A stretch of DNA of 32,502 nucleotides from Ruminococcus sp. (lineage in GTDB: Bacteria; Bacillota; Clostridia; Oscillospirales; Ruminococcaceae), in the NCBI GenBank assembly GCA_016290875.1, contig JAEEVL010000030.1:1-32502 (forward strand), given 5' to 3'. Both the position numbers and the translations under genes were made by a program. The notes below the pieces were generated by a model, which was not told the DNA's origin, did no database searches, and saw only the letters and a program-made list of their open reading frames with translations. Shown here in pieces: positions 15,119-25,400 of the stretch; position 1 is the first letter of the stretch, and each line of letters opens with the position of its first letter.

Positions 15119-16455
15119 GCATTTTCTCAGATCATCTGAATAATATAACAAACAGTAAGACTGTCTGCATACTCGGCTTCGGCAGAGAGGGAAAGTCTAC
15201 CTACCATAAATTAGTACAGTACTGCGAACCGGCTGAAATAGCCATCGCTGACCTCAATCCGGTCGACAGGACAGCAAATGGGCTTCCTGAAAAAGTCAGA
15301 CTGATAACCGGAAAGAATTACCAGTCCTGCCTTGACAGTTTCGATATGGTATTCAAGAGCCCAGGTATCGTTCTCGACAAGCATCCTTCGCAGCTCAGCT
15401 GTAAGATAACAAGCGAGACACAGGAGTTCTTCACCGTTTACCGCAGTCAGATAATCGGTATTACAGGAACTAAGGGCAAGAGCACAGTTACTTCCCTTAT
15501 ATACCACATTCTTAAAGAATCAGGTATCGATGCACACATCGCAGGAAACATCGGTATCCCTGTCTTTGAGATAGCTGATGATATGAAACCTGACAGCATA
15601 GTTGTCTGCGAACTTTCCTGCCATCAGCTTGAATACATGAGCGTTTCACCGGCTGAAGCAGTTTTCCTTAACCTCTATGAGGAGCACCTCGACCACTACG
15701 GTACTCTTGAAAACTACTACAACGCCAAGAAGAACATATACCTTCATCAGCAGTCAGGTGACGAACTCATCATAAATCACGACATCAAGCCGGATAATAT
15801 CACGTCTGATATCAAAACGATCTCTTCTCAGAATGAGAATGCTGATATTTACGTAAACGACGGAATCGTCCGCACATCCGGTTCAGTGTATACTATCCCT
15901 GCTGACAGGATAAAGCTCCTCGGAATACACAATCACTATAACATCGCAGTAGCTTATGAAGTCTGCCGCAAGTATGTAACTGAGGAACAGTTCACTACGG
16001 CTTTGTGCAGCTTCTCGCCGCTCGCTCACCGTCTCGAATTTGTAGGAACATATCACGGAATCCGCTGGTACGACGACTCGATCTCAACTGCTTGCGCAAC
16101 TGCTATCGAAGCGACCAAGAGCGTTCCTGACGCCGCTGTTATCCTTATCGGCGGTATGGACAGAGGCATCGACTATACAAGTCTCGTTGACTACCTCTGC
16201 GGCTCTGATATACAGGTCATCTGCATGGAGGCTTCCGGCAAGCGTGTTTACGATATGCTTACAGCTGAAAAGTCTGAGTCCTCGTGTATACACTATGTTC
16301 AGCACCTTGAGGACGCTGTAAAGCTCGCCGCTGAGATAACTCCAGCCGGAAAGAGCTGCGTTATGTCCCCTGCCGCTGCAAGCTACGGTATTTTCAAGAA
16401 CTTTGAAGAGCGTGGAGATGTATTCAAGTCACTTGTCAAGGCTCTTGACACTTAA
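15115..16455 (+). CDS. murD2: MurD-type ligase, likely UDP-MurNAc-L-Ala--L-Glu ligase (MurD2)
   Basis: 446 residues from a TTG start (TTGA overlap with murL; GGAG at about 15103-15106). Mur ligase features: an N-terminal Rossmann-like part (VCILGFGREGKST), the ATP loop GITGTKGKST (about 118-125), the central His/Asn-Tyr motif (NLYEEHLDHYGTLENYYNAKKNI), HNHYNIAVA, and the C-terminal domain with WYDDSISTACATAIEA. The normal MurD adds D-Glu. Coupling to murL indicates the L-Glu-adding variant, MurD2, whose product MurL then epimerises. Start choice and function both rest on the pairing; plain MurD is the alternative. Confidence 0.82.
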   Translation: MSIFSDHLNNITNSKTVCILGFGREGKSTYHKLVQYCEPAEIAIADLNPVDRTANGLPEKVRLITGKNYQSCLDSFDMVFKSPGIVLDKHPSQLSCKITSETQEFFTVYRSQIIGITGTKGKSTVTSLIYHILKESGIDAHIAGNIGIPVFEIADDMKPDSIVVCELSCHQLEYMSVSPAEAVFLNLYEEHLDHYGTLENYYNAKKNIYLHQQSGDELIINHDIKPDNITSDIKTISSQNENADIYVNDGIVRTSGSVYTIPADRIKLLGIHNHYNIAVAYEVCRKYVTEEQFTTALCSFSPLAHRLEFVGTYHGIRWYDDSISTACATAIEATKSVPDAAVILIGGMDRGIDYTSLVDYLCGSDIQVICMEASGKRVYDMLTAEKSESSCIHYVQHLEDAVKLAAEITPAGKSCVMSPAAASYGIFKNFEERGDVFKSLVKALDT

Positions 16456-16473
16456 TAATTATTATGGTATAAT
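16445..16473 (+). promoter_or_regulatory. Consensus promoter of the queuosine operon
   Basis: Perfect TTGACA (16445-16450), 17-nt spacer, perfect TATAAT (16468-16473). It overlaps the murD2 stop codon and predicts a transcript start near 16480, about 135 nt before queD. Confidence 0.85.
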
Positions 16474-16485
16474 TACTCGTGTAAT

Positions 16486-16530
16486 TTCCCGACAGTTCGT
16501 TTGCGCCATCCTGTCGTTAAAAAAAACCAG
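16486..16530 (+). ncRNA. Probable preQ1 riboswitch (class I-like aptamer)
   Basis: Within the queD leader, CGACAG (16490-16495) pairs perfectly with CTGTCG (16511-16516) around a 15-nt loop, and an A-rich tail TTAAAAAAAACCA follows at once. This is the preQ1-I plan: one short stem whose loop forms a pseudoknot with an A-rich 3' tail. A candidate pseudoknot is GTTT (16499-16502) with AAAC (16524-16527). The loop is a few bases longer than in well-known examples. Position upstream of all five preQ1 genes plus a downstream terminator make this the most likely reading. Confidence 0.62.
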
Positions 16531-16570
16531 GGCACCTGCCGGAGAATCCGGTGTGATTTTACGATCTTAC

Positions 16571-16604
16571 AAGGTGTACCTATGCGCAGGTACACCTTTT
16601 TTTC
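16571..16604 (+). terminator. Riboswitch expression platform: intrinsic terminator
   Basis: A perfect 10-bp stem (AAGGTGTACC/GGTACACCTT) with loop TATGCGCA is followed by seven Ts. It lies just before the queD ribosome site (GGAG), so it would stop transcription into the operon. ACCTGC at 16534-16539, just after the aptamer, is complementary to GCAGGT at 16586-16591 in the terminator, a candidate antiterminator pairing. preQ1 binding would be expected to favour the terminator. Confidence 0.85.
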
Positions 16605-16615
16605 GGAGTGATAAT

Positions 16616-17041
16616 ATGTATAAACTGAAAACCTCTGCCTCTTTTGACAGTGCACATTTTCTATCGGGATATGAAGGAAAATGTGCGAATATCCACGGTC
16701 ACCACTGGGTGATCGAAGCCGAATTCTCAGGCAAGGAGCTACAGTCTGAGGGCACTCACCGCGATATGCTCGTTGACTTCGGCGACATAAAAGGAGAACT
16801 CCGCTCTATAGCAAAGAGCCATGACCACCTTCTCATATATGAAGAGAATACTCTCCGCCCTTCAACAGTTCAGGCTCTCAGTGAAGAGGGCTTCAAGATG
16901 ATAACAGTCCCGTTCAGACCGACAGCTGAAAACTTTGCAAAGTATTTCTATGGACTCCTGAAAGATAAGGGACTTCCCGTCTGTTCCGTTGCAGTATATG
17001 AAACTCCCAAAAACTGCGCGGTGTATGAGGAGGACGTATGA
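16616..17041 (+). CDS. queD: 6-carboxy-5,6,7,8-tetrahydropterin synthase QueD
   Basis: 141 residues from ATG 16616; a longer in-frame ORF begins inside murD2 and crosses the terminator, so it is rejected. PTPS-fold motifs: SFDSAHFL (His14), CANIHGHHW with Cys23 as nucleophile and the His-x-His zinc ligands, and the C-terminal VYETPKNCAVYE containing the conserved Glu. It converts 7,8-dihydroneopterin triphosphate to 6-carboxytetrahydropterin, step two of preQ0 synthesis. It overlaps queE by ATGA. Confidence 0.93.
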   Translation: MYKLKTSASFDSAHFLSGYEGKCANIHGHHWVIEAEFSGKELQSEGTHRDMLVDFGDIKGELRSIAKSHDHLLIYEENTLRPSTVQALSEEGFKMITVPFRPTAENFAKYFYGLLKDKGLPVCSVAVYETPKNCAVYEEDV

Positions 17042-17700
17042 TATACCCGGTAGTTGAAAAATTCGTCAGCATAAACGGTGAAGGTCCACGCGCAGGTGAA
17101 CTTGCGGTGTTCATTCGTTTCCGCCGTTGTAATCTGAATTGCTCTTACTGCGATACACGCTGGGCAAATACAGAAAGCGCTCCGGCAGAAATGCTCACAG
17201 CAGCAAAACTTACCGAATGGATAAACTCCACCGGAGTCACAAATGTTACACTCACCGGCGGCGAACCGCTCCTCCAGGAAAACATCTGCGGACTGACTGA
17301 TATGCTGATAAACTCCGGTCATTTTGTTGAAATTGAGACAAACGGAAGTATTTCAATCGCTGAACTCGCAAAGAGAGAACTCCGCCCCGCTTTCACGCTT
17401 GACTATAAGCTGCCGGACAGCGGTATGGAAGCTCATATGCTCACCGAGAATTACACATACCTCAGCAAATGTGACACGGTGAAATTTGTTTCCGGAAGTA
17501 TCATCGACCTTGAACGAGCTGCTTCCGTGATAAGCGAATACAGCCTGACAGAAAAATGCAACGTCTACCTCAGTCCGGTATTTGGCAAAATACCCCCGGC
17601 TGAAATGGTAGAATTTATGAAATCTCATAATCTTAACGGAGTCAGATTACAGCTCCAGCTGCACAAGTTTATCTGGTCACCGGATAAACGCGGCGTATGA
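17038..17700 (+). CDS. queE: 7-carboxy-7-deazaguanine synthase QueE (radical SAM)
   Basis: 220 residues. The start [18 protein letters not shown] is typical of QueE. The cluster motif is CNLNCSYC (Cys31, Cys35, Cys38; C-x3-C-x2-C), followed by LTGGEPLLQ for SAM binding and a C-terminal LQLHKFIW tail. It makes CDG from 6-carboxytetrahydropterin. Translationally coupled to queD by a 4-nt overlap. Confidence 0.95.
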   Translation: MIYPVVEKFVSINGEGPRAGELAVFIRFRRCNLNCSYCDTRWANTESAPAEMLTAAKLTEWINSTGVTNVTLTGGEPLLQENICGLTDMLINSGHFVEIETNGSISIAELAKRELRPAFTLDYKLPDSGMEAHMLTENYTYLSKCDTVKFVSGSIIDLERAASVISEYSLTEKCNVYLSPVFGKIPPAEMVEFMKSHNLNGVRLQLQLHKFIWSPDKRGV

Positions 17701-17711
17701 AAGGGATAAAT

Positions 17712-18269
17712 ATGGATAGTAAAGCAATTGAAGGACACATAAGAGGGATCCTTGAAGCACTCGGCGAAGATCCCGACCGTGAAGGGCTCCGCGAAACACC
17801 TCAGAGAGTTGCTCGCATGTATCAGGAGGTTTTTGAGGGAATCGGCTATACAAATCATGAAATTGCTGAAAAATTCGGCAAGAAGTTTGAAGCAACAGAC
17901 GAAGATACTGCTGTTGTTATGAAAGATATCACGGTATTCAGCTACTGCGAACACCATATGGCGCTCATGTACGATATGACTGTTGACGTAGCGTATATCC
18001 CGCGCGGCAGAGTCCTCGGACTCAGCAAAATAGCACGTATCTGCGATATGGCAGCTAAGCGCCTGCAGCTCCAGGAACGTCTCGGCAGCGATATTGCTGA
18101 GATAATCTCTGAGGCAGCCGGTTCCCCGGATGTCGGAGTTGTGATACGCGGTTCACACAGCTGCATGACTGCAAGAGGAATCAGAAATGCTTCCGCTAAA
18201 ACCGTCACAACAACATACCGCGGAGCATTCAAAACAGATCCGGAGCTTCGTAAGCTCCTTGACAAATAA
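17712..18269 (+). CDS. folE: GTP cyclohydrolase I
   Basis: 185 residues from ATG 17712, preferred over ATG 17697 because AAAGGG sits at 17700-17705. Motifs: [28 protein letters not shown] (zinc Cys and His), LGLSKIARI and [11 protein letters not shown] (second zinc Cys). It converts GTP to 7,8-dihydroneopterin triphosphate. Its place inside the que operon shows it feeds deazapurine synthesis here, though it could also serve folate. Confidence 0.95.
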   Translation: MDSKAIEGHIRGILEALGEDPDREGLRETPQRVARMYQEVFEGIGYTNHEIAEKFGKKFEATDEDTAVVMKDITVFSYCEHHMALMYDMTVDVAYIPRGRVLGLSKIARICDMAAKRLQLQERLGSDIAEIISEAAGSPDVGVVIRGSHSCMTARGIRNASAKTVTTTYRGAFKTDPELRKLLDK

Positions 18270-18278
18270 GGAGGTATT

Positions 18279-18968
18279 ATGAAAGCTCTTGTTTTATTCA
18301 GCGGCGGAGTTGACAGTACTACCTGTCTCGGTATAGCCGTAGATAAATACGGTGCTGAGGAAGTCCTCGCACTCTCGATATATTATGGTCAGAAGCACAG
18401 CAAAGAGATAGAAGCTGCTGAAAAAATAGCAGCTTATTACGGCGTAAAGCTCAGAACTCTTGACCTTGCACTCATATTTACTGACTCGGACTGCTCTCTT
18501 CTCAAAGGCTCGTCCGCTGAGATACCAAAAGAATCATATGCAGATCAGATCGCTGAGACAAACGGTTCACCTGTTTCAACTTATGTTCCGTTCAGAAATG
18601 GTCTGTTCTTATCATCAGCAGCAAGTATCGCACTCTCTAACGGCTGTGAAGTAATATACTACGGTGCTCACAGCGATGACGCTGCCGGAAACGCTTATCC
18701 GGACTGTTCCGCTGACTTTAATGATGCTATTAACCGTGCTATTTTCATCGGCAGTGGAGATCAGCTAAGAGTTGAAGCGCCGTTCATCGGTCTCACTAAG
18801 GCACAGATTGTCGCAAAAGGCCTCGCACTAAATGTCCCTTATGAACTCACATGGAGCTGCTATGAGGGTGGCGACGCCCCCTGTGGCATATGCGGTACAT
18901 GCCGAGACAGAGCAGCAGCTTTCAGCGCAAACGACATTGACGATCCGGCAATAACGAAAGGAGTCTGA
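18279..18968 (+). CDS. queC: 7-cyano-7-deazaguanine synthase QueC
   Basis: 229 residues. The PP-loop motif LFSGGVDSTT (8-14) is followed by SIYYGQKHSKE and FRNGLFLSSAASIA. The C-terminal zinc site is WSCYEGGDAPCGICGTC (four Cys). It converts CDG plus ammonia to preQ0 using ATP. Its ribosome site AAGGAGG is strong, and the gap from folE is 9 nt. Confidence 0.96.
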   Translation: MKALVLFSGGVDSTTCLGIAVDKYGAEEVLALSIYYGQKHSKEIEAAEKIAAYYGVKLRTLDLALIFTDSDCSLLKGSSAEIPKESYADQIAETNGSPVSTYVPFRNGLFLSSAASIALSNGCEVIYYGAHSDDAAGNAYPDCSADFNDAINRAIFIGSGDQLRVEAPFIGLTKAQIVAKGLALNVPYELTWSCYEGGDAPCGICGTCRDRAAAFSANDIDDPAITKGV

Positions 18969-18971
18969 CTT

Positions 18972-19469
18972 ATGACAGGAAGAAAAGATTCAGAAACAGG
19001 CAGCATTTCACTTCTCGGCAACAAGAATACAAAATACGGTTTTGACTACGATCCGTCGGTACTCGAAACATTTCCGAACAAACACCCGGAAAACGATTAT
19101 TTTGTTAAGTTCAACTGTCCTGAGTTCACAAGTTTATGCCCGATAACCGGTCAGCCTGATTTCGCTACGATATACATATCATACATACCGGCGGAAAGAA
19201 TGGTCGAGAGCAAATCACTGAAGCTCTATCTGTTCAGCTTCCGCAATCACGGAGATTTTCATGAGGACTGCGTAAACATCATAATGAAAGACCTTATCCG
19301 CCTTATGGAGCCTAAATACATTGAAGTATGGGGAAAGTTTCTCCCACGCGGAGGTATCTCCATTGATCCATACTGCAACTACGGCATCCCTGGTACAAAG
19401 TGGGAAGAACTCGCCTGGAAGCGCCTTTCGGAGCATGATATGTGCCCTGAGACTATCAATAACAGATAA
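18972..19469 (+). CDS. queF: NADPH-dependent preQ0 reductase QueF
   Basis: 165 residues, the short unimodular (YkvM) form. Active site [13 protein letters not shown] gives Cys56 (thioimide nucleophile) and Asp63. Later motifs are [22 protein letters not shown] and the NADPH-side strand. It reduces preQ0 to preQ1, the last step before tRNA insertion by Tgt, which is not in the window. Start 3 nt after queC. Confidence 0.96.
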   Translation: MTGRKDSETGSISLLGNKNTKYGFDYDPSVLETFPNKHPENDYFVKFNCPEFTSLCPITGQPDFATIYISYIPAERMVESKSLKLYLFSFRNHGDFHEDCVNIIMKDLIRLMEPKYIEVWGKFLPRGGISIDPYCNYGIPGTKWEELAWKRLSEHDMCPETINNR

Positions 19470-19483
19470 GAAAGGGGCCGATC

Positions 19484-22174
19484 ATGAGTACAATTAAACG
19501 CAATAAAGAAATCCTTATCGCTCCGCTTATCGTGTTATTACTCTTATCTATAGTATTTATCATAAAAGGTGTATATCCATTTGGAAGCAAATCAATAGCG
19601 TATTATGATATGCCGCTTCAATACATTCCTATGTATCATCACACATATGATGTTCTACACGGAAATGCTTCCCCTTTCTTTGACTGGTATAATGGCGGCG
19701 GAGTTGATTTCACAGCAAATTCTACAACATATCTGTTCCACCCTATGAACATCTTCTTCTTGTTTGTTAAGCGCGAAAACCTTATTTACAGCATGAGTTT
19801 TTTCTTAGCTATAAAACTGATGCTTTCATCAGCTTCTATGGCTTTTTATCTCAGAAAAAAAAGCCAAACGGGATGTCTCGTGAATATTGCGCTTTCACTT
19901 ATGTACACCTTCAGCGGATATTCGCTTCAGAACTACGTTAATATATTCTTCCTCGACTTAGTTATACTATTCCCATTATTTATGCTTACACTCGATCATA
20001 TGCTTAATAAGGGAAAGCCATTTTGGTACACAGTCGTAACAGCATATATGCTTATTATCAGCAGTTACATCGGCGCTATGATACTGCTATTCACTGTTTT
20101 CTATACTGCTGGATATATACTTTTTATCCAGAAAGATAACAATTTAAGAAAGAAGATCGCTGCTAATCTTGGTATCTACACAGTTGTTGCATTTATGATC
20201 TCAGCAGTATTACTGATTCCAGTAGCACTAAGGCTATCGGATTCCCCACGACTTACTGTCTTTGATGTCAAGTATTCTGATATAGTTATGACGCGTGAAG
20301 GAGAATTTGATGTACAGAAGCAATTCATGCTGTTTGGTTCCGAATTTGGAATTGTTTCGCTTGCACTGACAATATTTAAAATGCAAAAAAACAAGCAAAA
20401 ACTTGACGGTGAGACTAAATTCAATGCTTACTTGATGCTGCTCCTCATTATACCGATTATTTCAGAAGGCTGTAATCTGCTGTGGCATATGGGTTCATAT
20501 GCTCACTTCCCTTATCGCTTTGGATTTATACTTACTTTCATATCCATAGATGTATTTGCAAAGTTTCTATCAAAACACAATGGAACAGCTCCTATTAACA
20601 ATTCTAATACTAAAACTGTAGCAGTCATAAAAGTATCTATGGCAATTCTTATAGCATTATCTGAAATGATTCTCTTAGGGATTATGTGCTATAACCTATC
20701 TTATCAGAGTATCCCTGATATGGATTCTTATATTTTCTACGGATTTATACTGACACTTTCACTTTTAGCCGCATTCCTGATACTTAATTTCTGTAATAAA
20801 AAAACTCATACTGCTATAATCTTGATACTTGCAGTATTACAATCAGGATTAGGTATATACGGATTTATTGCCCCCAAAAAGTTTACAATTAATCCCAACA
20901 ATTACATATCACTTCAAAAAAACAATTTTAATCTTCCAGACGACAATGTTTCAAGAATCAAACAACTCAACTTTAATTATTCACCCAATTATCAGCAGTA
21001 TATAGGACTTCCAGCTTTTAGCGACTGGTCACTGAATATATCACACAATTTTTGGAAAACAAATGCTTACTTAGGTTACTCACAGCACTACACTGACTCT
21101 TATGATAATGGGGGATCTGCCTTCACAGATGCTCTGCTAAATGTTAAACAAGCTGTTTCAACAAAACAATTCAGTGATAACCTTTACACATTAACAAATA
21201 TAGTTGACAACATAAATATTTATGATTGTAACTACTCACTTCCTTTCGGTATCCTTATGCCAGAACTCTTGCCGGATATCCAGAATAAATCTGACACATA
21301 CGTTTTTGACAACCAAAATGTTCTCTACAAATCTATTACAGGCACAAACGAAATTCTTTTCAATGTTTCTTCTCTAACAAATATACTTACTGACGAGGAA
21401 AGTGATTTTGAAGTAACTCTTAAAACTCCGAACACTTTTGCTGCTTCTATTGAAGTAACAGAGCCGTCTGTCCTCTATGCATATACTAATGAAATTGATA
21501 TATCTTATCAATTCAAAATTAACGGTGAAGATGTCATACTTCCTTACAAATCACTTGATGATAATAATGTTTACCCAGCTCCAAGAGATAATGGTATTAT
21601 TTATCTTGGTTCATTTGATAATGAAAAGATCAAACTTTCAATCGCATCCAATAATAAAGATACCAACAAGCTCTGCTTCGGAGTAATGAGCATACCCAAG
21701 CTTGAAAAGCTGTGCAGCTACTACAATGCAGGTTCTCATGCATATGACGTTGCTGCAAGCGGTTCTTCACTTTCTATAAAAGTCGATGATCCGCAAGGGC
21801 GCTATGTATTCATACCTGTTGAATACAGCAAAAACTGGACAGCTAAAGTTAATGGCAGCAAAGCAGAGATCATCCCCACGTTAAACGGTTCGTTCATGGC
21901 AATTAAACTCGGTAATGAAGATGCCGAAATTGAAATGAAGTTCGTACCCTATGACAACATACGATGTTTGTTCATCAGCCTTTTAGGTATGGCTTTATTT
22001 ATAGTGCTGATCTTTACGAAGAAAAAAGGTCATGATATCGCAAATATTAAAGCACTGAATTCTGTAGCTTTGGTTTGCTTTGCAGCTGTTGCAGTAATAG
22101 CATTGATAGTTGTGTATGCAATACCATCAGCAGGTTACTTCATTGAATTATTTAAGGAAATCTCCGAAATATAA
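19484..22174 (+). CDS. YfhO-family multi-pass membrane protein
   Basis: 896 residues. TM1 (about 10-29) is followed by the family motif region YYDMPLQYIPMYHHTYDVLHG and FFDWYNGGGVDFTAN. About ten more hydrophobic segments lie in 100-475. A large extracytoplasmic domain follows (about 480-825, beta-rich, with YSKNWTAKVNG near its end), then two C-terminal TMs. YfhO proteins of B. subtilis type add sugars to lipoteichoic acid from lipid-linked donors; the role here is inferred by family. It sits 14 nt after queF with AAAGGGG, so it may be read from the que promoter, without an obvious functional link. The gene is clearly more A/T-rich (AAT, AAA, ATA codons) than its neighbours. Confidence 0.82.
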   Translation: MSTIKRNKEILIAPLIVLLLLSIVFIIKGVYPFGSKSIAYYDMPLQYIPMYHHTYDVLHGNASPFFDWYNGGGVDFTANSTTYLFHPMNIFFLFVKRENLIYSMSFFLAIKLMLSSASMAFYLRKKSQTGCLVNIALSLMYTFSGYSLQNYVNIFFLDLVILFPLFMLTLDHMLNKGKPFWYTVVTAYMLIISSYIGAMILLFTVFYTAGYILFIQKDNNLRKKIAANLGIYTVVAFMISAVLLIPVALRLSDSPRLTVFDVKYSDIVMTREGEFDVQKQFMLFGSEFGIVSLALTIFKMQKNKQKLDGETKFNAYLMLLLIIPIISEGCNLLWHMGSYAHFPYRFGFILTFISIDVFAKFLSKHNGTAPINNSNTKTVAVIKVSMAILIALSEMILLGIMCYNLSYQSIPDMDSYIFYGFILTLSLLAAFLILNFCNKKTHTAIILILAVLQSGLGIYGFIAPKKFTINPNNYISLQKNNFNLPDDNVSRIKQLNFNYSPNYQQYIGLPAFSDWSLNISHNFWKTNAYLGYSQHYTDSYDNGGSAFTDALLNVKQAVSTKQFSDNLYTLTNIVDNINIYDCNYSLPFGILMPELLPDIQNKSDTYVFDNQNVLYKSITGTNEILFNVSSLTNILTDEESDFEVTLKTPNTFAASIEVTEPSVLYAYTNEIDISYQFKINGEDVILPYKSLDDNNVYPAPRDNGIIYLGSFDNEKIKLSIASNNKDTNKLCFGVMSIPKLEKLCSYYNAGSHAYDVAASGSSLSIKVDDPQGRYVFIPVEYSKNWTAKVNGSKAEIIPTLNGSFMAIKLGNEDAEIEMKFVPYDNIRCLFISLLGMALFIVLIFTKKKGHDIANIKALNSVALVCFAAVAVIALIVVYAIPSAGYFIELFKEISEI

Positions 22175-22198
22175 TGATCTGACTACAATTACACGCTT

Positions 22199-22236
22199 AG
22201 AGTTCCTCCTATCCAAACGGAGGAACTCTTATTTTT
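22199..22236 (+). terminator. Intrinsic terminator after the yfhO-like gene
   Basis: GAGTTCCTCC pairs with GGAGGAACTC (10 bp) around TATCCAAAC, followed by TTATTTTTG. The remainder of the 274-nt gap to the xylanase is AT-rich and holds only the promoter at 22350-22378. Confidence 0.88.
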
Positions 22237-22349
22237 GTTCGGGGGTATATATAAAAAACGGCAGTTTATATATAAAACAGCATGTTATTTTGCACAATTA
22301 TTATAAGAAATAATTGTTGATAACGCGAGCATATTTCGCAATATTTGGG

Positions 22350-22378
22350 TTGTGAATAATTATTGAACATTGTATAAT
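22350..22378 (+). promoter_or_regulatory. Promoter of the xylanase gene
   Basis: TTGTGA (22350-22355), 17-nt spacer, TATAAT (22373-22378), giving a leader of about 65 nt with TAGGAG as ribosome site. Confidence 0.6.
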
Positions 22379-22448
22379 TATATAAGAAATATACAGCACG
22401 ATTACTTATCCACCCCTTTACTTATTTTATTTAGGAGATGATCTCACT

Positions 22449-25400
22449 ATGAACAAGAAGAAGATATGCTCGGCTATTACAGCTGCTGCCTGCTTCTCAG
22501 GTGTACTGGCTGCAATGCCGGAACTCGTAGCTCCGACCTATGCCGCTCAAATAGTATCTAACAACTTTGAGCAGACATATGAAGGCTGGCACGGCACGAC
22601 CGATGAATTTCAGATCAAAGCCGTTGATGGTGCAGGCTTTGAAAATTCTCGCGGTATGGCTGTAACAGGCAGAACAACACCTGCCGACGGTGCTGCTTCC
22701 TCCAAGGGCCTTTGGCTCGAGGGTGGTATCAACTACACCTACAACCTCAAAGTATTCGCTAATACAAACGAGACATTCCACCTTTCACTTCTGTATAAGG
22801 ACATGGAAACAGATGAAGAAACAACTGTAGAGCTCGTAAACAAAGATGTTAAAGCCGGTGAATGGACTGACCTCTCTACTTCATTCAAGGCTCCCGAGAA
22901 CACTTACGAATACCTTCTCACCCTCACTACCGACAGCACAAACGATTTCTGGTTCGATGATGTGCTCATCACACAGAAGAAGAAATTCGGCAATGCAAAT
23001 GCAGCTCCTGCCGGTAAGGGACTTAAAGACGAATTTGCAAGCTATTTCCGTGTAGGTAATATTCTCAACGGAAATACTATAAGAAACTCCACAATCACAG
23101 CTATCATTCTCAAGGACCACAACGCTATAGAATGTGAGAACGAAACAAAGCCTAACGATACCATTGTTCAGAATGGTTCGACCGATACAAATGTTAAGGT
23201 TTCCCTTAACAGCTGTGCTGCTATATGCGACTTCGCACAGAAGAACGGACTCGGCTTCCGTGGACATACTCTTGTATGGCACAGCCAGACTCCGAACTGG
23301 TTCTTCAAGCAGGGCTTCAACAACAACGGTGCAACAGTAAGCACTTCAGTTATGGATCAGCGTATGGAAAGCTACATTCAAAATATGTTCAACGCTTTTG
23401 CTACACAGTATCCTTCACTTGATCTCTACGCTTACGACGTATGTAACGAGATAATCGATGACGGAACAGCTTCTCAGGGCGGCGTCAGAAGCAATTCACC
23501 CTGGGTACAGGTTTACGGAAACAACTCTTTCGTTGAGAAGGCTTTCACATATGCAAGAAAGTACGCTCCGAAGACCTGTAAGCTCTTCTATAACGATTAC
23601 AACGAATTTGCTCCTGCAAAGCAGAGCTGCATTATCGATACTATCCTCACACCTCTCAAAGCTAAGGGATTAATCGATGGTATGGGAATGCAGTCTCACC
23701 TCAACTGCGCTGCAACCGGCGCATGGGGTAATACACAGGACTATCTCAAAGCTATGGATAAGTATCTCAACCTTGGTCTCGAAGTTCAGGTAACAGAGCT
23801 CGACCTCGCAAGAGAGGGCAATACTTATTCAGAGAGCCAGCAGTCTGAAAAATATAAGGCTATCTTCCAGCATTGTATGGACTGGAATGTCAACCACCCC
23901 GACGGACCTAACGTAACTCTTGTTCAGGTATGGGGCGTAAACGATGATACATCATGGGTACGCTATAAAGATAACAACCAAGCTATCCCCAATTATCCGC
24001 TCCTTTATAACGGCAGCAACCAGCCCAAGGCCCCTTATACTGAACTCACAAAGATGATTCCCGACAGCGACTGGGGTGAAGGTCTCCCCTACACAGGTCC
24101 TGGAAGCAACGGATATGTTTATACACCTCCTAAGCCTGTTGAGCCCGACGAAAATGGTTACTACTTCCGCCATACATTTGAAAACGGAACAAATGACTGG
24201 ACCGGAAGAGGCGCAGCTGGCGTTAAGCAGAGCAGCAAGGCAAGTCAGCAGGGTTCCAACTCACTCTACTGCTCAGGCAGAACAGCTACATGGAACGGTG
24301 CTGAGTACGCTCTTCCCTCAAATGCTTTCAAGGCCGGTACAGCATACAGCTTCTCAGCTTATGCTATGACTGAGGACGGCGGTTCTACAAGCAACTTCAA
24401 GCTTACACTCCAGTATGATGATGCAAGCGGTAAGACTGACTATAAGGAGATCGCTACAGCTGAGGCTTCCAAGGGTGAATGGGTACAGCTCGCTAACAAG
24501 AGCTACACACTCCCCGAAGGCAGCAACTTTAGCATCTACGTAGAGATTATTGACGAAGACAGCCTCATCGACTTCTATGTTGACGATGTTATCGGTGCTG
24601 TTGACGGTACAGTTATCGGCAATGGAACAACTCCTAGACCTACTAGCTCCACAACACCTTCTGAAACATCATCCGCAGTTTCCGGTCTCCCTGCAGGTGC
24701 TCTCCTCGGCGATGCTAACTGTGACAAGAACATCAACATCGCAGATGCTGTTCTCGTAATGCAGGTTGCTACAAACCCTGACAAGTACTCAGTAGGCAAG
24801 TCTTCTAAAAGCATCACAGAAATGGGTGCTATCAACGGCGACGTTGACGGAATTATGGGCCTCACAAACAGAGACGCTCTTATGATCCAAAAGTATAAGC
24901 TTGGTCTCATAAGCGAATTTGATTCTCCTTACAAGGGACAGACAACAACTCAGACATCATCTACAACAACTACAACAAGCGGCAACACAAAGGGCATCGC
25001 TGCTCATCAGAACAACGATTACACCTACGATGCAAACGGCACAGGCTTCAAGGATTACATGGGACAGTATTTCCGCCTTGGAACTTGCGTAAATGCTTAT
25101 AACATCCAGAGACAGGATGTTCAGGAGTTCATCAAGAAGAACTTCAACTCAATCACTTGTGAAAACGAAATGAAGCCCTCTGATATATGTGTTCAGAACC
25201 AGTCTTCCGGTGATAATATCGCTATCAGCCTCCAGAAGGCAGATCCGATCCTCAAGTTCTGCGAGAAGAACGGTATTGGTCTCCGCGGACATACATTTGT
25301 ATGGTACTCACAGACTCCTGAATGGATATTCAAGGAAAATATGCAGGGCAACTCCGGTAGCTTTGTATCACCTGAGAGAATGAACAAGCGTCTTGAGTCA

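Noticed and set aside
16403..16615. Upstream extension of the queD reading frame
   Set aside because: It begins inside murD2 and crosses the promoter, aptamer and terminator; ATG 16616 has a ribosome site and matches the family start.
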